From Pontiellaceae bacterium (lineage in GTDB: Bacteria; Verrucomicrobiota; Kiritimatiellia; Kiritimatiellales; Pontiellaceae), in assembly GCA_016937945.1 (NCBI GenBank), contig JAFGVP010000137.1, positions 1-61,627 of the forward strand: DNA of 61,627 nucleotides, given 5' to 3'. Shown here piece after piece: positions 29,127 through 38,426 of the stretch. The number at the start of each line of letters is the position of its first letter. Positions within the stretch are counted from its first letter, which is position 1. The notes below the pieces were generated by a model. That model was not told the origin of the DNA and made no database searches. It saw nothing but the letters and a program-made list of their open reading frames with translations. Both the position numbers and the translations under genes were made by a program.

Positions 29127-31094
29127 TTATCTGGAATACCTTTTCAGCAAATCCGGAAATATGGTCAGTCTCAGCTCTGTAGAACCAAGTGGCACCAGTT
29201 CAATGGTTTTTCTTTCTCCCAAATCAAGGATGCCTGGTAATACCGGTGTGTAGACATCCCGATACAGCCCCCAGTTTTTAACGGTTACCGCCTGCATTAT
29301 AAGTTTCACCGGACTGTGGCCGGGATCCCAGGGGTGAGTATAGTCACAGGATTCAACCACCTGAATGCCGTCCTCATCCAAAGGCGCAAGGTTCCACTGC
29401 GAAATGGGTTTTTTATGGCTCGAGCAAAAAGTTATCCCGTCTGCAGTCCGTGTATCGGTTACAGTCGTTTCTGCTTCGACAGGCAGCGAATACACCAGAG
29501 GGCCACGCTGGAAAGCGATTCCATTTTCAGGAAGCGGCATTTTCTTCACCTCCATTGGAAGCCTCAGCGCAACCTGATCGCCTTTGTGAAACGTTCTCCT
29601 GACTTCAACAAATGTGCCGGACTGACAATCGATTTTAGAACCAACACCGTTGATCAGGATTTCAGCATTACTGCACCAGGTCGGAATTCGAAGCCATAAG
29701 GAGAACGTGGTCGGCTCGGCCGGCTCAACAATAAAGTGTATCCGTTCATCAAAAGGATAATGCGTCTCTTCCTTAACAGTGACCGCATGCTGGCCATCAT
29801 GCAGAACCGTATGGAAAGCAGAAGGTGTATAAAGAGCAGCCACGATGCCGTCTGCGCCCTTTGTCATCCACATTCTGGAGCAGAACACCGGCAGGATCCG
29901 GTTCATATTGCCGCCGCAGCATGAGGGGCGGTGATCAATCTTGTACGATGCGCGGTCACGGCTGAACATGTACCAATCCTCATGATCGTTCCAATGGCTG
30001 GACAATCCATCTGCAGTGACCTGATTCGGGCCGGAGTAATACTGATATGACCTGAAATCTTTAGCCACAGAACCCAGTCCGGCATTGAAACAGATCTGTT
30101 CAATCAAGTCCGCCCACTTTGGATCGCCGGTAGCCTGAAGCAAATAGCCCAGCGCCCATTGCATGTCACTTGCGGTGCAGGTTTCGTGTACTTCATTGCT
30201 GAAGTGACCGTCATGCAGCTCATTCCCGGAGGGAAGTCCGTCAATCAGACCATGATATTTATACACTTTCCGGACCGCATTCAGTGCAGCATCAAGATAT
30301 TCCTTCCTGCCGGTATACATATACAAAATCACAGGAATCTTTAAATTCTCGCTATAGCTGACCGCATGCGAGTGTGGAACGCTATCGGATTTCATGGCAC
30401 TCAGGCTGTACTGTCCCTGCGCCTCGTTAAATTCACGATACGCTTTTTCTGATTTTTCGAGGAAGAACCGATCACCCGTCTGGGCATATAGCCAGCACAT
30501 TATTTCGATATGCAATATCAGGCGGTCTTTGAAAAAATCACCGTCGCCACTGGAAAATGTTTCATATTGCGGTGCATGGTAATTTTTCTTAAGGGCCTGC
30601 AGGATGCGGTCATCTTTCGTTGCTGCGTATTCCGCCATCATGGCCCGGAAAAAGACAACCTCCGGCCAAAGAAAAGAAATATTTTTCGGACCGATAAAGC
30701 CATTCTCATCCGGATGCGTGATCTGGTATTCAATCCAGCCCTTGACTTTTTGTTTGAGCGCTTCATCGCCGATCAAATACCCGCAACGGAGCGCACCATC
30801 GGCCCAATAACCGCACTGCTCATACTGCGCCCATTGATCCATGATTTTTTCAGCGGGAGCACCCCAGCCGTCTTTATCAAAAGGGTCGCCGGCGACCTGC
30901 ATATGCCCAGTCAGTCCATCCCTTTGAGTCTCCAGCAAGTGAAGCATCCAGCCTTGCGGCTTTATACTGTTAACAGACGATTCACAGAACACAGCATAAC
31001 TCTGCCGCGCCGGAACGCTGTTCGTGGCAGCCCGGGAACCCGACTCAAGCCCCGACATGCTCAGCACAAGCAACGCGGCTACCCTTGAAACCAT
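29127..31094 (-). CDS. GH127-family (DUF1680) beta-L-arabinofuranosidase
   Basis: About 655 residues with a signal peptide. The (alpha/alpha)6 domain has the family's zinc-thiolate site: E-T-C (Glu304, Cys306) and S-C-C-G-G-N (Cys392, Cys393). In the characterised Bifidobacterium enzyme the first Cys of the pair is the nucleophile and the Glu and other Cys bind zinc. The C-terminal sandwich carries F-Q-R-G-P-L-V-Y. GH127 and relatives remove beta-L-arabinofuranose, but the DUF1680 superfamily holds other activities too. The ATG at 31094 has GAGG 8 bases upstream; ATG 31100 is too close to it. A dyad at 31223 lies about 130 bases upstream. It probably strips L-arabinose-type side chains. Confidence 0.85.
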   Translation of the reverse strand: MVSRVAALLVLSMSGLESGSRAATNSVPARQSYAVFCESSVNSIKPQGWMLHLLETQRDGLTGHMQVAGDPFDKDGWGAPAEKIMDQWAQYEQCGYWADGALRCGYLIGDEALKQKVKGWIEYQITHPDENGFIGPKNISFLWPEVVFFRAMMAEYAATKDDRILQALKKNYHAPQYETFSSGDGDFFKDRLILHIEIMCWLYAQTGDRFFLEKSEKAYREFNEAQGQYSLSAMKSDSVPHSHAVSYSENLKIPVILYMYTGRKEYLDAALNAVRKVYKYHGLIDGLPSGNELHDGHFSNEVHETCTASDMQWALGYLLQATGDPKWADLIEQICFNAGLGSVAKDFRSYQYYSGPNQVTADGLSSHWNDHEDWYMFSRDRASYKIDHRPSCCGGNMNRILPVFCSRMWMTKGADGIVAALYTPSAFHTVLHDGQHAVTVKEETHYPFDERIHFIVEPAEPTTFSLWLRIPTWCSNAEILINGVGSKIDCQSGTFVEVRRTFHKGDQVALRLPMEVKKMPLPENGIAFQRGPLVYSLPVEAETTVTDTRTADGITFCSSHKKPISQWNLAPLDEDGIQVVESCDYTHPWDPGHSPVKLIMQAVTVKNWGLYRDVYTPVLPGILDLGERKTIELVPLGSTELRLTIFPDLLKRYSR

Positions 31095-31222
31095 TTTCAT
31101 TTCCTCACGCCCCTTACTTCATGAAATCATTCCATCAGGACTTCCCTACGCGGAACGACACTCCGCGCTGAAAATGCCATAACGATTATCAGGAACAGGT
31201 ACCACGTAATGGGCGGGATAAC

Positions 31223-31244
31223 ATGTCACACAAATCAATGACAT
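31223..31244. promoter_or_regulatory. Inverted repeat upstream of GH127
   Basis: ATGTCA and TGACAT arms flank CACAAATCAA. It shares the TGTCAC half-site with the dyad at 18585-18604 and has a similar distance to the start codon. Candidate operator for the GH127 gene. Confidence 0.35.
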
Positions 31245-31276
31245 CTGCGGAGCGTTCGGCGAGCAGGACCGAACGG

Positions 31277-31303
31277 AAAAGGGACGCCTCACCGAGGCGC
31301 CCA
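31277..31303 (-). terminator. Probable terminator of SGNH hydrolase gene
   Basis: On the minus strand a GC-rich stem (GGGCGCCTC / GAGGCGTCCC, one bulge, GGT loop) is followed by TTTT. It lies about 85 bases beyond the stop of the SGNH hydrolase gene and upstream of the GH127 promoter region. Confidence 0.5.
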
Positions 31304-31386
31304 CCCCCAAAGTTGTGGAAGACAGCGTTCCCGCAGGCCACGATCACTGTAGACACGGACGATGGCGGGCCCGCGGTCCAGACCAC

Positions 31387-34300
31387 TCACGGCCCGGTAA
31401 CGGCAAACCGGAAAAACCGTTTATCACCGGAGACCGGCACCTCATAACGGAGGTACTCCTTTGTACCAATGCGATTCAGGAGCATCGGAACAACGGTTTC
31501 ATCCGGAGTCCAGATCTGAAGATTTTCGGAACTTTCCAGAATAAGTCCGGCGTCGACCGCATACAGATCGTGTTCGATTTCGAGCGTACACCGGGTGGTA
31601 TCCTGCTCAAAAGAGTGGATCAGAAACGGACTGCCGTCGGCGGTCGTCGGATCCAGATTGCGGGCATATTCCTCGAAGTTGCTCAGACCGTCACCGTCCG
31701 GATCAGCTTCCGGATCAATCAGCGCAAGGTATTCAGGCGACAGCACCGCCTCGGCAAACCGGATCAGGTTGAGCACGGGAAAATCGGTTCCGCTTCCCGG
31801 ACCGGCAGCAAGTCCGAGCGTGATGTTGCCGGAAGCATCTGGCTTCAGTGCCGGAACCTCGGTCAGGTCCGTATTCACTGCGGCATCCGAGATCACGACC
31901 ACGGGATCACCGGAACCGCTGAAGGTAAAGGTGCCGGAATAGTCGAAACCGCCAACCAGGCTTCCGCGCTTCGAGAAGAAACTGAATTCGTAAAGAGCGG
32001 ACGGATCGAGTCCGGAGAAAGTCATGGCGGCAGTCAGCGGATTATCATCCCGCAGGGCAAACTGACTATTCTGCGCCGCGCCGGAAAAATCCGGTACATC
32101 CGTGATGGTATCGTTGCGGAACTGATCAAATCCGTCGCTCATCGTCAGCGAGAACCCCGCACTGCTGCCATACTGATCCGACAAGGCATATGCCCCGGAG
32201 GACGAAAGACTGCTGACCGTATTCCAGTTCACGAGACCATAGTCAGGATCCGCGTTGGTGTTAAAGTCGATCAGGTGAACGCCCGGCACGCTTTTCTCCA
32301 GCCGGATAAAGTTAATGACCGGGAAATCGGTGCCCTCACCGGGGCCGGCGGTAATGGTCAGCGTGACCACGCCGGACGCGTCCGGCGTCACCGACGGCGC
32401 ATGAGCCAGCGCATTGTTAACCGCGGCATCAACGACAAGTACCACCGGATCCCCGGCACCGGCAAAGGTGTAGGTTCCCGAATAGTCAAAGCCGCCCACC
32501 AGCGCACCGCGGCGGGCGAAGAAAGAAAAGTCGTAGGAGGCCGCAGGATCCAGACCGGCAAAGGTGATCGCGCCGATCAGAGGGCTATCATCGCGCAGGG
32601 CAAAGAGCGAGCTTTGAGCACCCGATGCATAGACGGACGATACTGATCCGGCATCGGTGCGGGTCTGGTCAAAGGAATCAGAAACCGCCACCGTAATATC
32701 GGAGGATCGTCCGATCGTATCGCTGATCGACAGCGGCGCTGCAACGCCCGAGCTTGCAACCGTATTCCAGTTAACGGCGCCGTAATCGGCCGATCCGGCA
32801 TTGAAATCGATCAGGTATACCGCATTGCCGTCTGTGCGCGGATAGAAGGATTCAATCCAGTCACTGTACGAAACCGTATCCTGTCCAGCCGGAGCAACCG
32901 ACGCAACATTGCTGTAATCGCCCTGCAGCTCGCCTTCGGCAATCGATACGCGATAATCGTAGGAAGTGCCGGACTCCAGCCCGGTATCATCATAAAACGG
33001 TGATTCAACCGTAGCGACCACGTTCCACGCCTCAGCAACACCGGTCCGGCGCCGCTCGACCGTGAACGAGGCAGAACCATCCGCATGATCGGTCCATGAA
33101 AGGCTTGCGGTTCCATCCGTGCAGGAATGCGCCGTAAGTCCATCCGGTCCGGCAACGAATGCACCGGCGGAATAACTCGCCGTATCGAGGCTCATTACGG
33201 CAACGCTCTGAGCCGTATTGGTGATACCCGCACCGTCGTTGAGCGTGGCGAGCACATCGAGACTGGCCTGCTGAAGTGCGCCGCTGCTCTGCGCCAGCGC
33301 CTCGTCTTCCGTCCAGGCGGCACGATAGATGGCGACATCCTGATAGTCCGCCTGAAGCGGAGCCGCCGCACGGCCAACCACCGAACCCGGGCCGCCGACC
33401 ACGAAGGATTCAGCACCCAGCGAACCGCTAACCGTGGCCATCAGACGGCCATCCACAAAGAGTAGCGTCTCGGCAGTCGGCTTGCGATGAGACAGCGCCA
33501 GATCGTGCCAGCTACCGTCGTTGAGGCTGACGGCAATACTCGTTTCCGCACCGGTCGGAGCAATATAGACCAGCTCGCCCTCGCGGATCTCCAGAGCAGC
33601 GCTCGTGCCGGCCGACTCGATGGCCGCCACCGTTCCGGTATCGGTCGTGCGCAGTCGGAAAGAAAGCGTGAGTGAACGGTATTCGTGGGCCGGTGCATAA
33701 GCGAGCGGCGAAGTGCTGGAAGCACCCTGCTGCAGCCGGAGATAGCCTCGGGTACCGGCCCAGTCCGCCGTATTGGTTTTTCCGGCAAGCACGGCATCGA
33801 AGAAGGTCGGCACAATGGCGGAATACATTTCGAGATGGCCCAGCGAATTGGGATGGCCGTCGTCCGCATAGTAACCGGCAACCCAATGACCATTTCCATC
33901 ATCGATCGCCCCCAGGAAATTAACGCAGGGCACATCCCAGGTATTGAGCAACAGGTTCATCCGGCGCACCCATGCATATTCATCGGCACTGTAGAGATTC
34001 TGCGGATAACAGAGCGTGATGACCGGATAGAAACCTTCTTCCCGGCATCGGTTCACAATTGTCGTCAGGCCGTTTTTAAAACTGTCAAAAACCGATTGGG
34101 GACTCGCGGAACCGATCAGCCCTTCATTGGCCAGTGAGAGGCCGATCATTACAACCTCGGCGCCGGCGTACGGACCCGAAACATCACTATCGAAACGGGC
34201 GAGAACTTTCGTAGTTGTATCCCCGCCGATCGATGCATTGTAGACACTCCAGTCAATCACTGAATCAGTTACAACCGGCTCCCCTTCCAACAGACTCTTC

Positions 34301-35088
34301 AGACGGTAAGCCCAGCCATCACTCTGCGGATTGGCTCCGCTCCCTGAGGCCACAGACGAGCCGACCACCACAACCTCCGCCGGAACCGTGGTTACCACCG
34401 GGTCGGCGTCCGAAGTAATCTCAAGGATCCCAAGATAGGCATAGCCGCCCTCTACGACGGACACATCGAGAAGAAGCTCGCCGGAGGCGTTTGGAATCAG
34501 GTTGGATATTGCGGCAATCGTATCATTGTTGCCGTTATATCCGCCTGTTCCAATGCCGGCCCCGGAGGTCTGTAAATCAGTCGCATGATCGCCGGATGCA
34601 TCCGTTACGGTATAACGCGTGATTCGAGAGGAATCTGTTTCGCGAGTACCGAACATCCGCAGGTGATACGTCTGCGTCGGATCCAGTCCGTTTATCTTGA
34701 TCACCGAGCCCCCGGCCGTCTCGAACCAGTAGTCTTCGGTTGCCGTATCGATCGCCAGATCCCCCAGCAATCCGGCATTCGGCGCAAGCAGCCCGCCATT
34801 CTTAATCCCGTTGCAGTTAAAACTGTCGATCATAACCAGCCCGATACCGCTCACATTATTGGCCGTATCAACAATACTTCCGATATAGGACGTGCCAGCA
34901 GGCATGCCGGTATCGCCCGGATAAGGCCGCCAGCTGTTCCAGTAATTCCCGCTCGTGTCCGGGCTGGCCGTCGCCCGTCCGTCATCATCATTCGACGGAC
35001 CGAAATCAATAAGCACCCGTAATTCCGCATTGCTGATTCCGGCCGACAGAGCCATCAATGCAACTAACCGCAACACCATTTTCTTCAT
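31387..35088 (-). CDS. Multimodular secreted SGNH hydrolase
   Basis: A 1233-residue exported protein. Signal peptide (1-21); a beta-domain starting L-I-D-F-G (22-228); an SGNH/GDSL esterase domain (about 238-440) with Ser245 in V-G-S-S-V, block II N-A-S-I-G-G-D, block III L-S-L-A-N-E, and the terminal D-D-G-H-P-N-S-L-G-H; LamG (450-600); FN3 (650-740); two tandem ~185-residue beta-domains (755-935, 935-1120) beginning L-I-D-F-N and alike to each other and, more weakly, to the N-terminal one; a Ca-binding D-P-D-G-D-G loop (about 1140); and a C-terminal module ending R-F-F-R-F. The ATG at 35088 has GGAG upstream; an earlier in-frame start at 35118 adds nothing signal-like. Block I has Ser in place of the usual Asp before the catalytic Ser. 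SGNH enzymes of this kind deacetylate glycans; the substrate is unknown. Confidence 0.8.
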   Translation of the reverse strand: MKKMVLRLVALMALSAGISNAELRVLIDFGPSNDDDGRATASPDTSGNYWNSWRPYPGDTGMPAGTSYIGSIVDTANNVSGIGLVMIDSFNCNGIKNGGLLAPNAGLLGDLAIDTATEDYWFETAGGSVIKINGLDPTQTYHLRMFGTRETDSSRITRYTVTDASGDHATDLQTSGAGIGTGGYNGNNDTIAAISNLIPNASGELLLDVSVVEGGYAYLGILEITSDADPVVTTVPAEVVVVGSSVASGSGANPQSDGWAYRLKSLLEGEPVVTDSVIDWSVYNASIGGDTTTKVLARFDSDVSGPYAGAEVVMIGLSLANEGLIGSASPQSVFDSFKNGLTTIVNRCREEGFYPVITLCYPQNLYSADEYAWVRRMNLLLNTWDVPCVNFLGAIDDGNGHWVAGYYADDGHPNSLGHLEMYSAIVPTFFDAVLAGKTNTADWAGTRGYLRLQQGASSTSPLAYAPAHEYRSLTLSFRLRTTDTGTVAAIESAGTSAALEIREGELVYIAPTGAETSIAVSLNDGSWHDLALSHRKPTAETLLFVDGRLMATVSGSLGAESFVVGGPGSVVGRAAAPLQADYQDVAIYRAAWTEDEALAQSSGALQQASLDVLATLNDGAGITNTAQSVAVMSLDTASYSAGAFVAGPDGLTAHSCTDGTASLSWTDHADGSASFTVERRRTGVAEAWNVVATVESPFYDDTGLESGTSYDYRVSIAEGELQGDYSNVASVAPAGQDTVSYSDWIESFYPRTDGNAVYLIDFNAGSADYGAVNWNTVASSGVAAPLSISDTIGRSSDITVAVSDSFDQTRTDAGSVSSVYASGAQSSLFALRDDSPLIGAITFAGLDPAASYDFSFFARRGALVGGFDYSGTYTFAGAGDPVVLVVDAAVNNALAHAPSVTPDASGVVTLTITAGPGEGTDFPVINFIRLEKSVPGVHLIDFNTNADPDYGLVNWNTVSSLSSSGAYALSDQYGSSAGFSLTMSDGFDQFRNDTITDVPDFSGAAQNSQFALRDDNPLTAAMTFSGLDPSALYEFSFFSKRGSLVGGFDYSGTFTFSGSGDPVVVISDAAVNTDLTEVPALKPDASGNITLGLAAGPGSGTDFPVLNLIRFAEAVLSPEYLALIDPEADPDGDGLSNFEEYARNLDPTTADGSPFLIHSFEQDTTRCTLEIEHDLYAVDAGLILESSENLQIWTPDETVVPMLLNRIGTKEYLRYEVPVSGDKRFFRFAVTGP

Positions 35089-35335
35089 ACACATCTCCAT
35101 ATTTCCCACACGCCGCACAACAGGATGAACAAGTGATGCATTTCTAATGCACTAAAGAACAAGGGCGTAATTCGCTCCATCAATCAGACAACGATTCAGA
35201 ACAAATCGTGCACCGAAGAAAACGGGGAAGAAACTCACCGCACCCAGTTCAGTAATGCGAGATCGTTCAAAAAATCACTTCACATAATTGGAAAACATCG
35301 CCTCTGCGCCGATGCGGTTCCGGAGCTTCGATTTT

Positions 35336-36802
35336 TTACTCCATGGCCGTTCCGACCACGTTCGGCGCATCCCGCTGAGAAGTCGCCTTATCGGCAACCG
35401 GCGTTCCGGAAAAAATGATCTGTACCGACTCCCCGCTTTTAAACGAGCCCGACAGCGGCACCATCACAAAATTATCCGTCAGCACCGGCGCATACTTTTC
35501 GCCGTCAATCAGCTCAATATTTTCCAACCGTTGCGGAAGAAAAAAGAACAGCGGCCGATCCGGGAACTTGCCGGACAGATTAAAGGTAATGTTAAGTTCA
35601 TAGCGGTTGCTGTCCGCAATTCGAGTGATGGAGCCAACCCATTCTTTCGCGTCCATGTCAACGACAGCTTCCCACGCCGGATCGCCGTAAAAGGCCACGG
35701 CATCCCGATCCCACAGCATGCCGGTGGCATCGTCCATCTGCTGCGGCGCATACTGCTCCGCCAGCTTGCGAATCGGATCATAGTCATATTGTTTAAATTC
35801 CACCGTCTGCAGCGCCGGAGATTTCTTTCCGATTTCATACAGCAGCGCCTGCTGATTGGCATAAAAGGAATCGCTCAACGTATGCTCGCCGCCCATCTGC
35901 TCAAAATAGGAACAGATGCCCCATCCCATATAGCCATAGAAGGTTACGACAGTGTAACCGAACATCTGGTTCACGCCCGCGGAGTGCATCATGGCCGTGG
36001 CATAGCAGTCACGCTGGGGGATGTGCCCGATCAGGCAGTTTCCGGCCGGAAGGTAAATCTTCGGATTTGCGGTTTTAAAATCGATCCTGCGCCCCTTCGA
36101 ATCCAGCCCGTACACTTCGCCGGCCGCTCCGCGAATCGCCCCATCGGGATAACTGTAGCCAATCTGCCAGCCCTGCTCGGTTCCGTGCCCACTGGTATAA
36201 ATGGCATCCACGCCATCCTGAAACGCTGCCGTAATCAGCTCCGTGGAATCGACCGGACAGAGCTGCTCCACCATCGTTCCATCGGCCAGCTTGCGCTTGC
36301 AGTCTCCGGCTTTCGCCTCGCTGAACTGATAGCCTTCCTTAAAGTGATCCAGCCCGATGCTCACCGTTCCTGAAAATATTTTCTTAACGCGCAACGGTTC
36401 ACTGTATTCGGCAATCCTCAACGCGTCTTCCGGCGTATAGCCAGTCAGAATCGCCCACTGCGTATCGGTATACGGGTCCGCATCCAGCTTGCGGGTCATC
36501 CGCTGCACTGCAACCAGAAAATCGCGACCCGCCCGATCCGCCGGCGTCACAAAACAGGTGTAGCGTGGCATAAACTCCGACAGCGCCTCTCGCGCCTCCG
36601 TCACATCGCCGCGATAAAGTATCAGCGACGCGTCATGCTTCCGGCGCAATGTATCCATGACCGTCCGCCATTCCGGGTTTGCATAGGTTTGTTCACTCGC
36701 CACCACCACATACGAGGGCTTTACCTCTGCCGCCGAAGCAGCAGTTCCTCCAAGCAATTGCACACAAAGGGCACTCAACGCCGGCACCAAAAACAGTCTC
36801 AT
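35336..36802 (-). CDS. Clan CD (gingipain/caspase-like) cysteine peptidase
   Basis: A 488-residue secreted protein with a signal peptide (1-25). It has the clan CD dyad layout: His206 in T-S-G-H-G and Cys256 in L-P-A-G-N-C, each after a hydrophobic strand. The family is related to C25 gingipains but I cannot name it; spacing between His and Cys is longer than in gingipain. The segment after residue 380 looks like a beta-sandwich, as gingipain Ig-like domains do. ATG 36802 is preferred because AGGGAG lies 9 bases before it; the ATG at 36811 abuts that site. It is downstream of the beta-propeller and sulfatase genes on the same strand. It could process exported enzymes or attack the protein part of the substrate (inference). 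Confidence 0.65.
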   Translation of the reverse strand: MRLFLVPALSALCVQLLGGTAASAAEVKPSYVVVASEQTYANPEWRTVMDTLRRKHDASLILYRGDVTEAREALSEFMPRYTCFVTPADRAGRDFLVAVQRMTRKLDADPYTDTQWAILTGYTPEDALRIAEYSEPLRVKKIFSGTVSIGLDHFKEGYQFSEAKAGDCKRKLADGTMVEQLCPVDSTELITAAFQDGVDAIYTSGHGTEQGWQIGYSYPDGAIRGAAGEVYGLDSKGRRIDFKTANPKIYLPAGNCLIGHIPQRDCYATAMMHSAGVNQMFGYTVVTFYGYMGWGICSYFEQMGGEHTLSDSFYANQQALLYEIGKKSPALQTVEFKQYDYDPIRKLAEQYAPQQMDDATGMLWDRDAVAFYGDPAWEAVVDMDAKEWVGSITRIADSNRYELNITFNLSGKFPDRPLFFFLPQRLENIELIDGEKYAPVLTDNFVMVPLSGSFKSGESVQIIFSGTPVADKATSQRDAPNVVGTAME

Positions 36803-36847
36803 CTCGTACATCTCCCTGATTATATAATTCTACGTTTTGCGGCTGCT

Positions 36848-38404
36848 TTATTCTGCATACTCCTTAAAACCGGTGGCAAATCTGGTTGCCTCATACCAAT
36901 GGAGCTTGCCGTAGGACCAGCCTTCATAAAGCCCGTCGCGATCAAACGTCAGCAGATAATAAGCCGTACCGGTTGACCGCGTGACCGGAATGACAACCGG
37001 CCATACATTGCGTCCTTCCGGATGTTCATCCAGCTTCAGCTCACCCATTTTTTTCAACTCCGGATAAGACAGTACTTCAAACGGACAGGGGCTGTCGCCG
37101 CGGCCAAGAAACACATAGCGTGTTCCACCGATTTTCTGAATGAGAATGCCGGTGCACGAGGTTGGCTCATATAAAGAAACCGGTTCCCAGCGACCATCCC
37201 ACCGATCCGATTCCAGCAGAACGGTCTGATATCCGTTCCGATACTTACACACCGCCATCCGCCACTTACCGGCAGCCGCATCGAAGAACACCGAAGGGTC
37301 CTCTTCGTTGCGGACGGATTCATAATCGGCGGCAGTCATATTGACCTCGACGATCCCGAAGCGCGGATCCTGATCACAGACGCCATAATAGATCCGATGG
37401 TCGTCGCCATGCGAAACCGTAAACACCTTCCAGGTGCGATCGGTCCGGTCATAAAAGATATCCGACGCATGCCATGGACGCTTGATTCCGTCTCCCTGAT
37501 CAAACGACATGGCACCGGTGACCTTCCACTCTTTCGTCTTCAGGTTATAGCTGTAGACGCCCTGATAGCTGGAAGGAATCGGTCCGTAACCGCGCGTAGT
37601 CATGGCCAGCCAGATGGTATCGCCGTCGATCATCGGAGCCCCGCTTTCATCATGGATCACCTTGGGATCGGCCTGTCCCGTGCCACTTGGGAGAACCTGC
37701 TCAAGTGCCGTGATTTTCACCTGTTCACCATGGCCGAGTCGTGCGCCGGCCAGCACGGAGAACCCGCTGATGAACGCCGCATCACGCAGATCAAAAAAGG
37801 CGCTGATATCAACCGATGCAAGCAACACCGCATCTCCATCCTTGACCTGCATGACATTGAGATACTTTCCCGTGAGATGGCATCGAAGCACATACGGCGC
37901 CGCCACCGGCTTGTCCGACAGGCATTTAAACAGGACACTTTTCCCGTCCTTGAAGATTTCCAGCGAACAGCTGGAGTCCGCGGCATCCGCAGCGCGTTGT
38001 ACCACAAGAATCCGGTTGTCACAATCCTGCTGCAGGGCCAGCACCGCGTTAGCCGTATAACCGGCATGCTGTTGCGAACCGATGGCCAGATCGACCGCCG
38101 CATAATTATACAACGGCCCCAACCGGACATAACTCTCCTGCTTCTCATCAGTTGGATTGGAGATCAGGAGCGAGTTCTTTTTCGATTCAATAACGCAGCC
38201 CGGATCCGTCAGATGGATCAATGGATAATCCGGATCGCCCGCAACGGCACCTCCCAAATCCAGCCGACTGAGCGGAACGGATGAATTGAAGTAATTTCGA
38301 ATCTGGTACTCCTTTTCAAAATGAAGTGAGAGTACATTGACCCCCTCCCCGAAAAGCTGCATTCCGGCAAGAATCCCCCAGACAAAAACGACCCACTTTT
38401 TCAT
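36848..38404 (-). CDS. Secreted beta-propeller, GH43/GH32-like
   Basis: A 518-residue exported protein: signal peptide (1-20), a concanavalin-like beta-sandwich (about 45-235), then propeller blades with W-x-V-F-T-V-S-H-G-D-D, E-E-D-P-S-V-F-F-D and R-Y-V-F-L-G-R-G-D-S. The E-D-P-S-V segment resembles the first acidic motif of GH43/GH32/GH68-type propellers, but I could not place a full catalytic triad, so it may be a glycosidase or a non-catalytic binding protein. AAGG lies 7 bases before the ATG. The gene lies 22 bases after the upstream sulfatase stop, so it is in the sulfatase operon and probably acts on the same glycan. Confidence 0.6.
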   Translation of the reverse strand: MKKWVVFVWGILAGMQLFGEGVNVLSLHFEKEYQIRNYFNSSVPLSRLDLGGAVAGDPDYPLIHLTDPGCVIESKKNSLLISNPTDEKQESYVRLGPLYNYAAVDLAIGSQQHAGYTANAVLALQQDCDNRILVVQRAADAADSSCSLEIFKDGKSVLFKCLSDKPVAAPYVLRCHLTGKYLNVMQVKDGDAVLLASVDISAFFDLRDAAFISGFSVLAGARLGHGEQVKITALEQVLPSGTGQADPKVIHDESGAPMIDGDTIWLAMTTRGYGPIPSSYQGVYSYNLKTKEWKVTGAMSFDQGDGIKRPWHASDIFYDRTDRTWKVFTVSHGDDHRIYYGVCDQDPRFGIVEVNMTAADYESVRNEEDPSVFFDAAAGKWRMAVCKYRNGYQTVLLESDRWDGRWEPVSLYEPTSCTGILIQKIGGTRYVFLGRGDSPCPFEVLSYPELKKMGELKLDEHPEGRNVWPVVIPVTRSTGTAYYLLTFDRDGLYEGWSYGKLHWYEATRFATGFKEYAE

Positions 38405-38426
38405 AACGCAACCTTCTCAAACTTAT

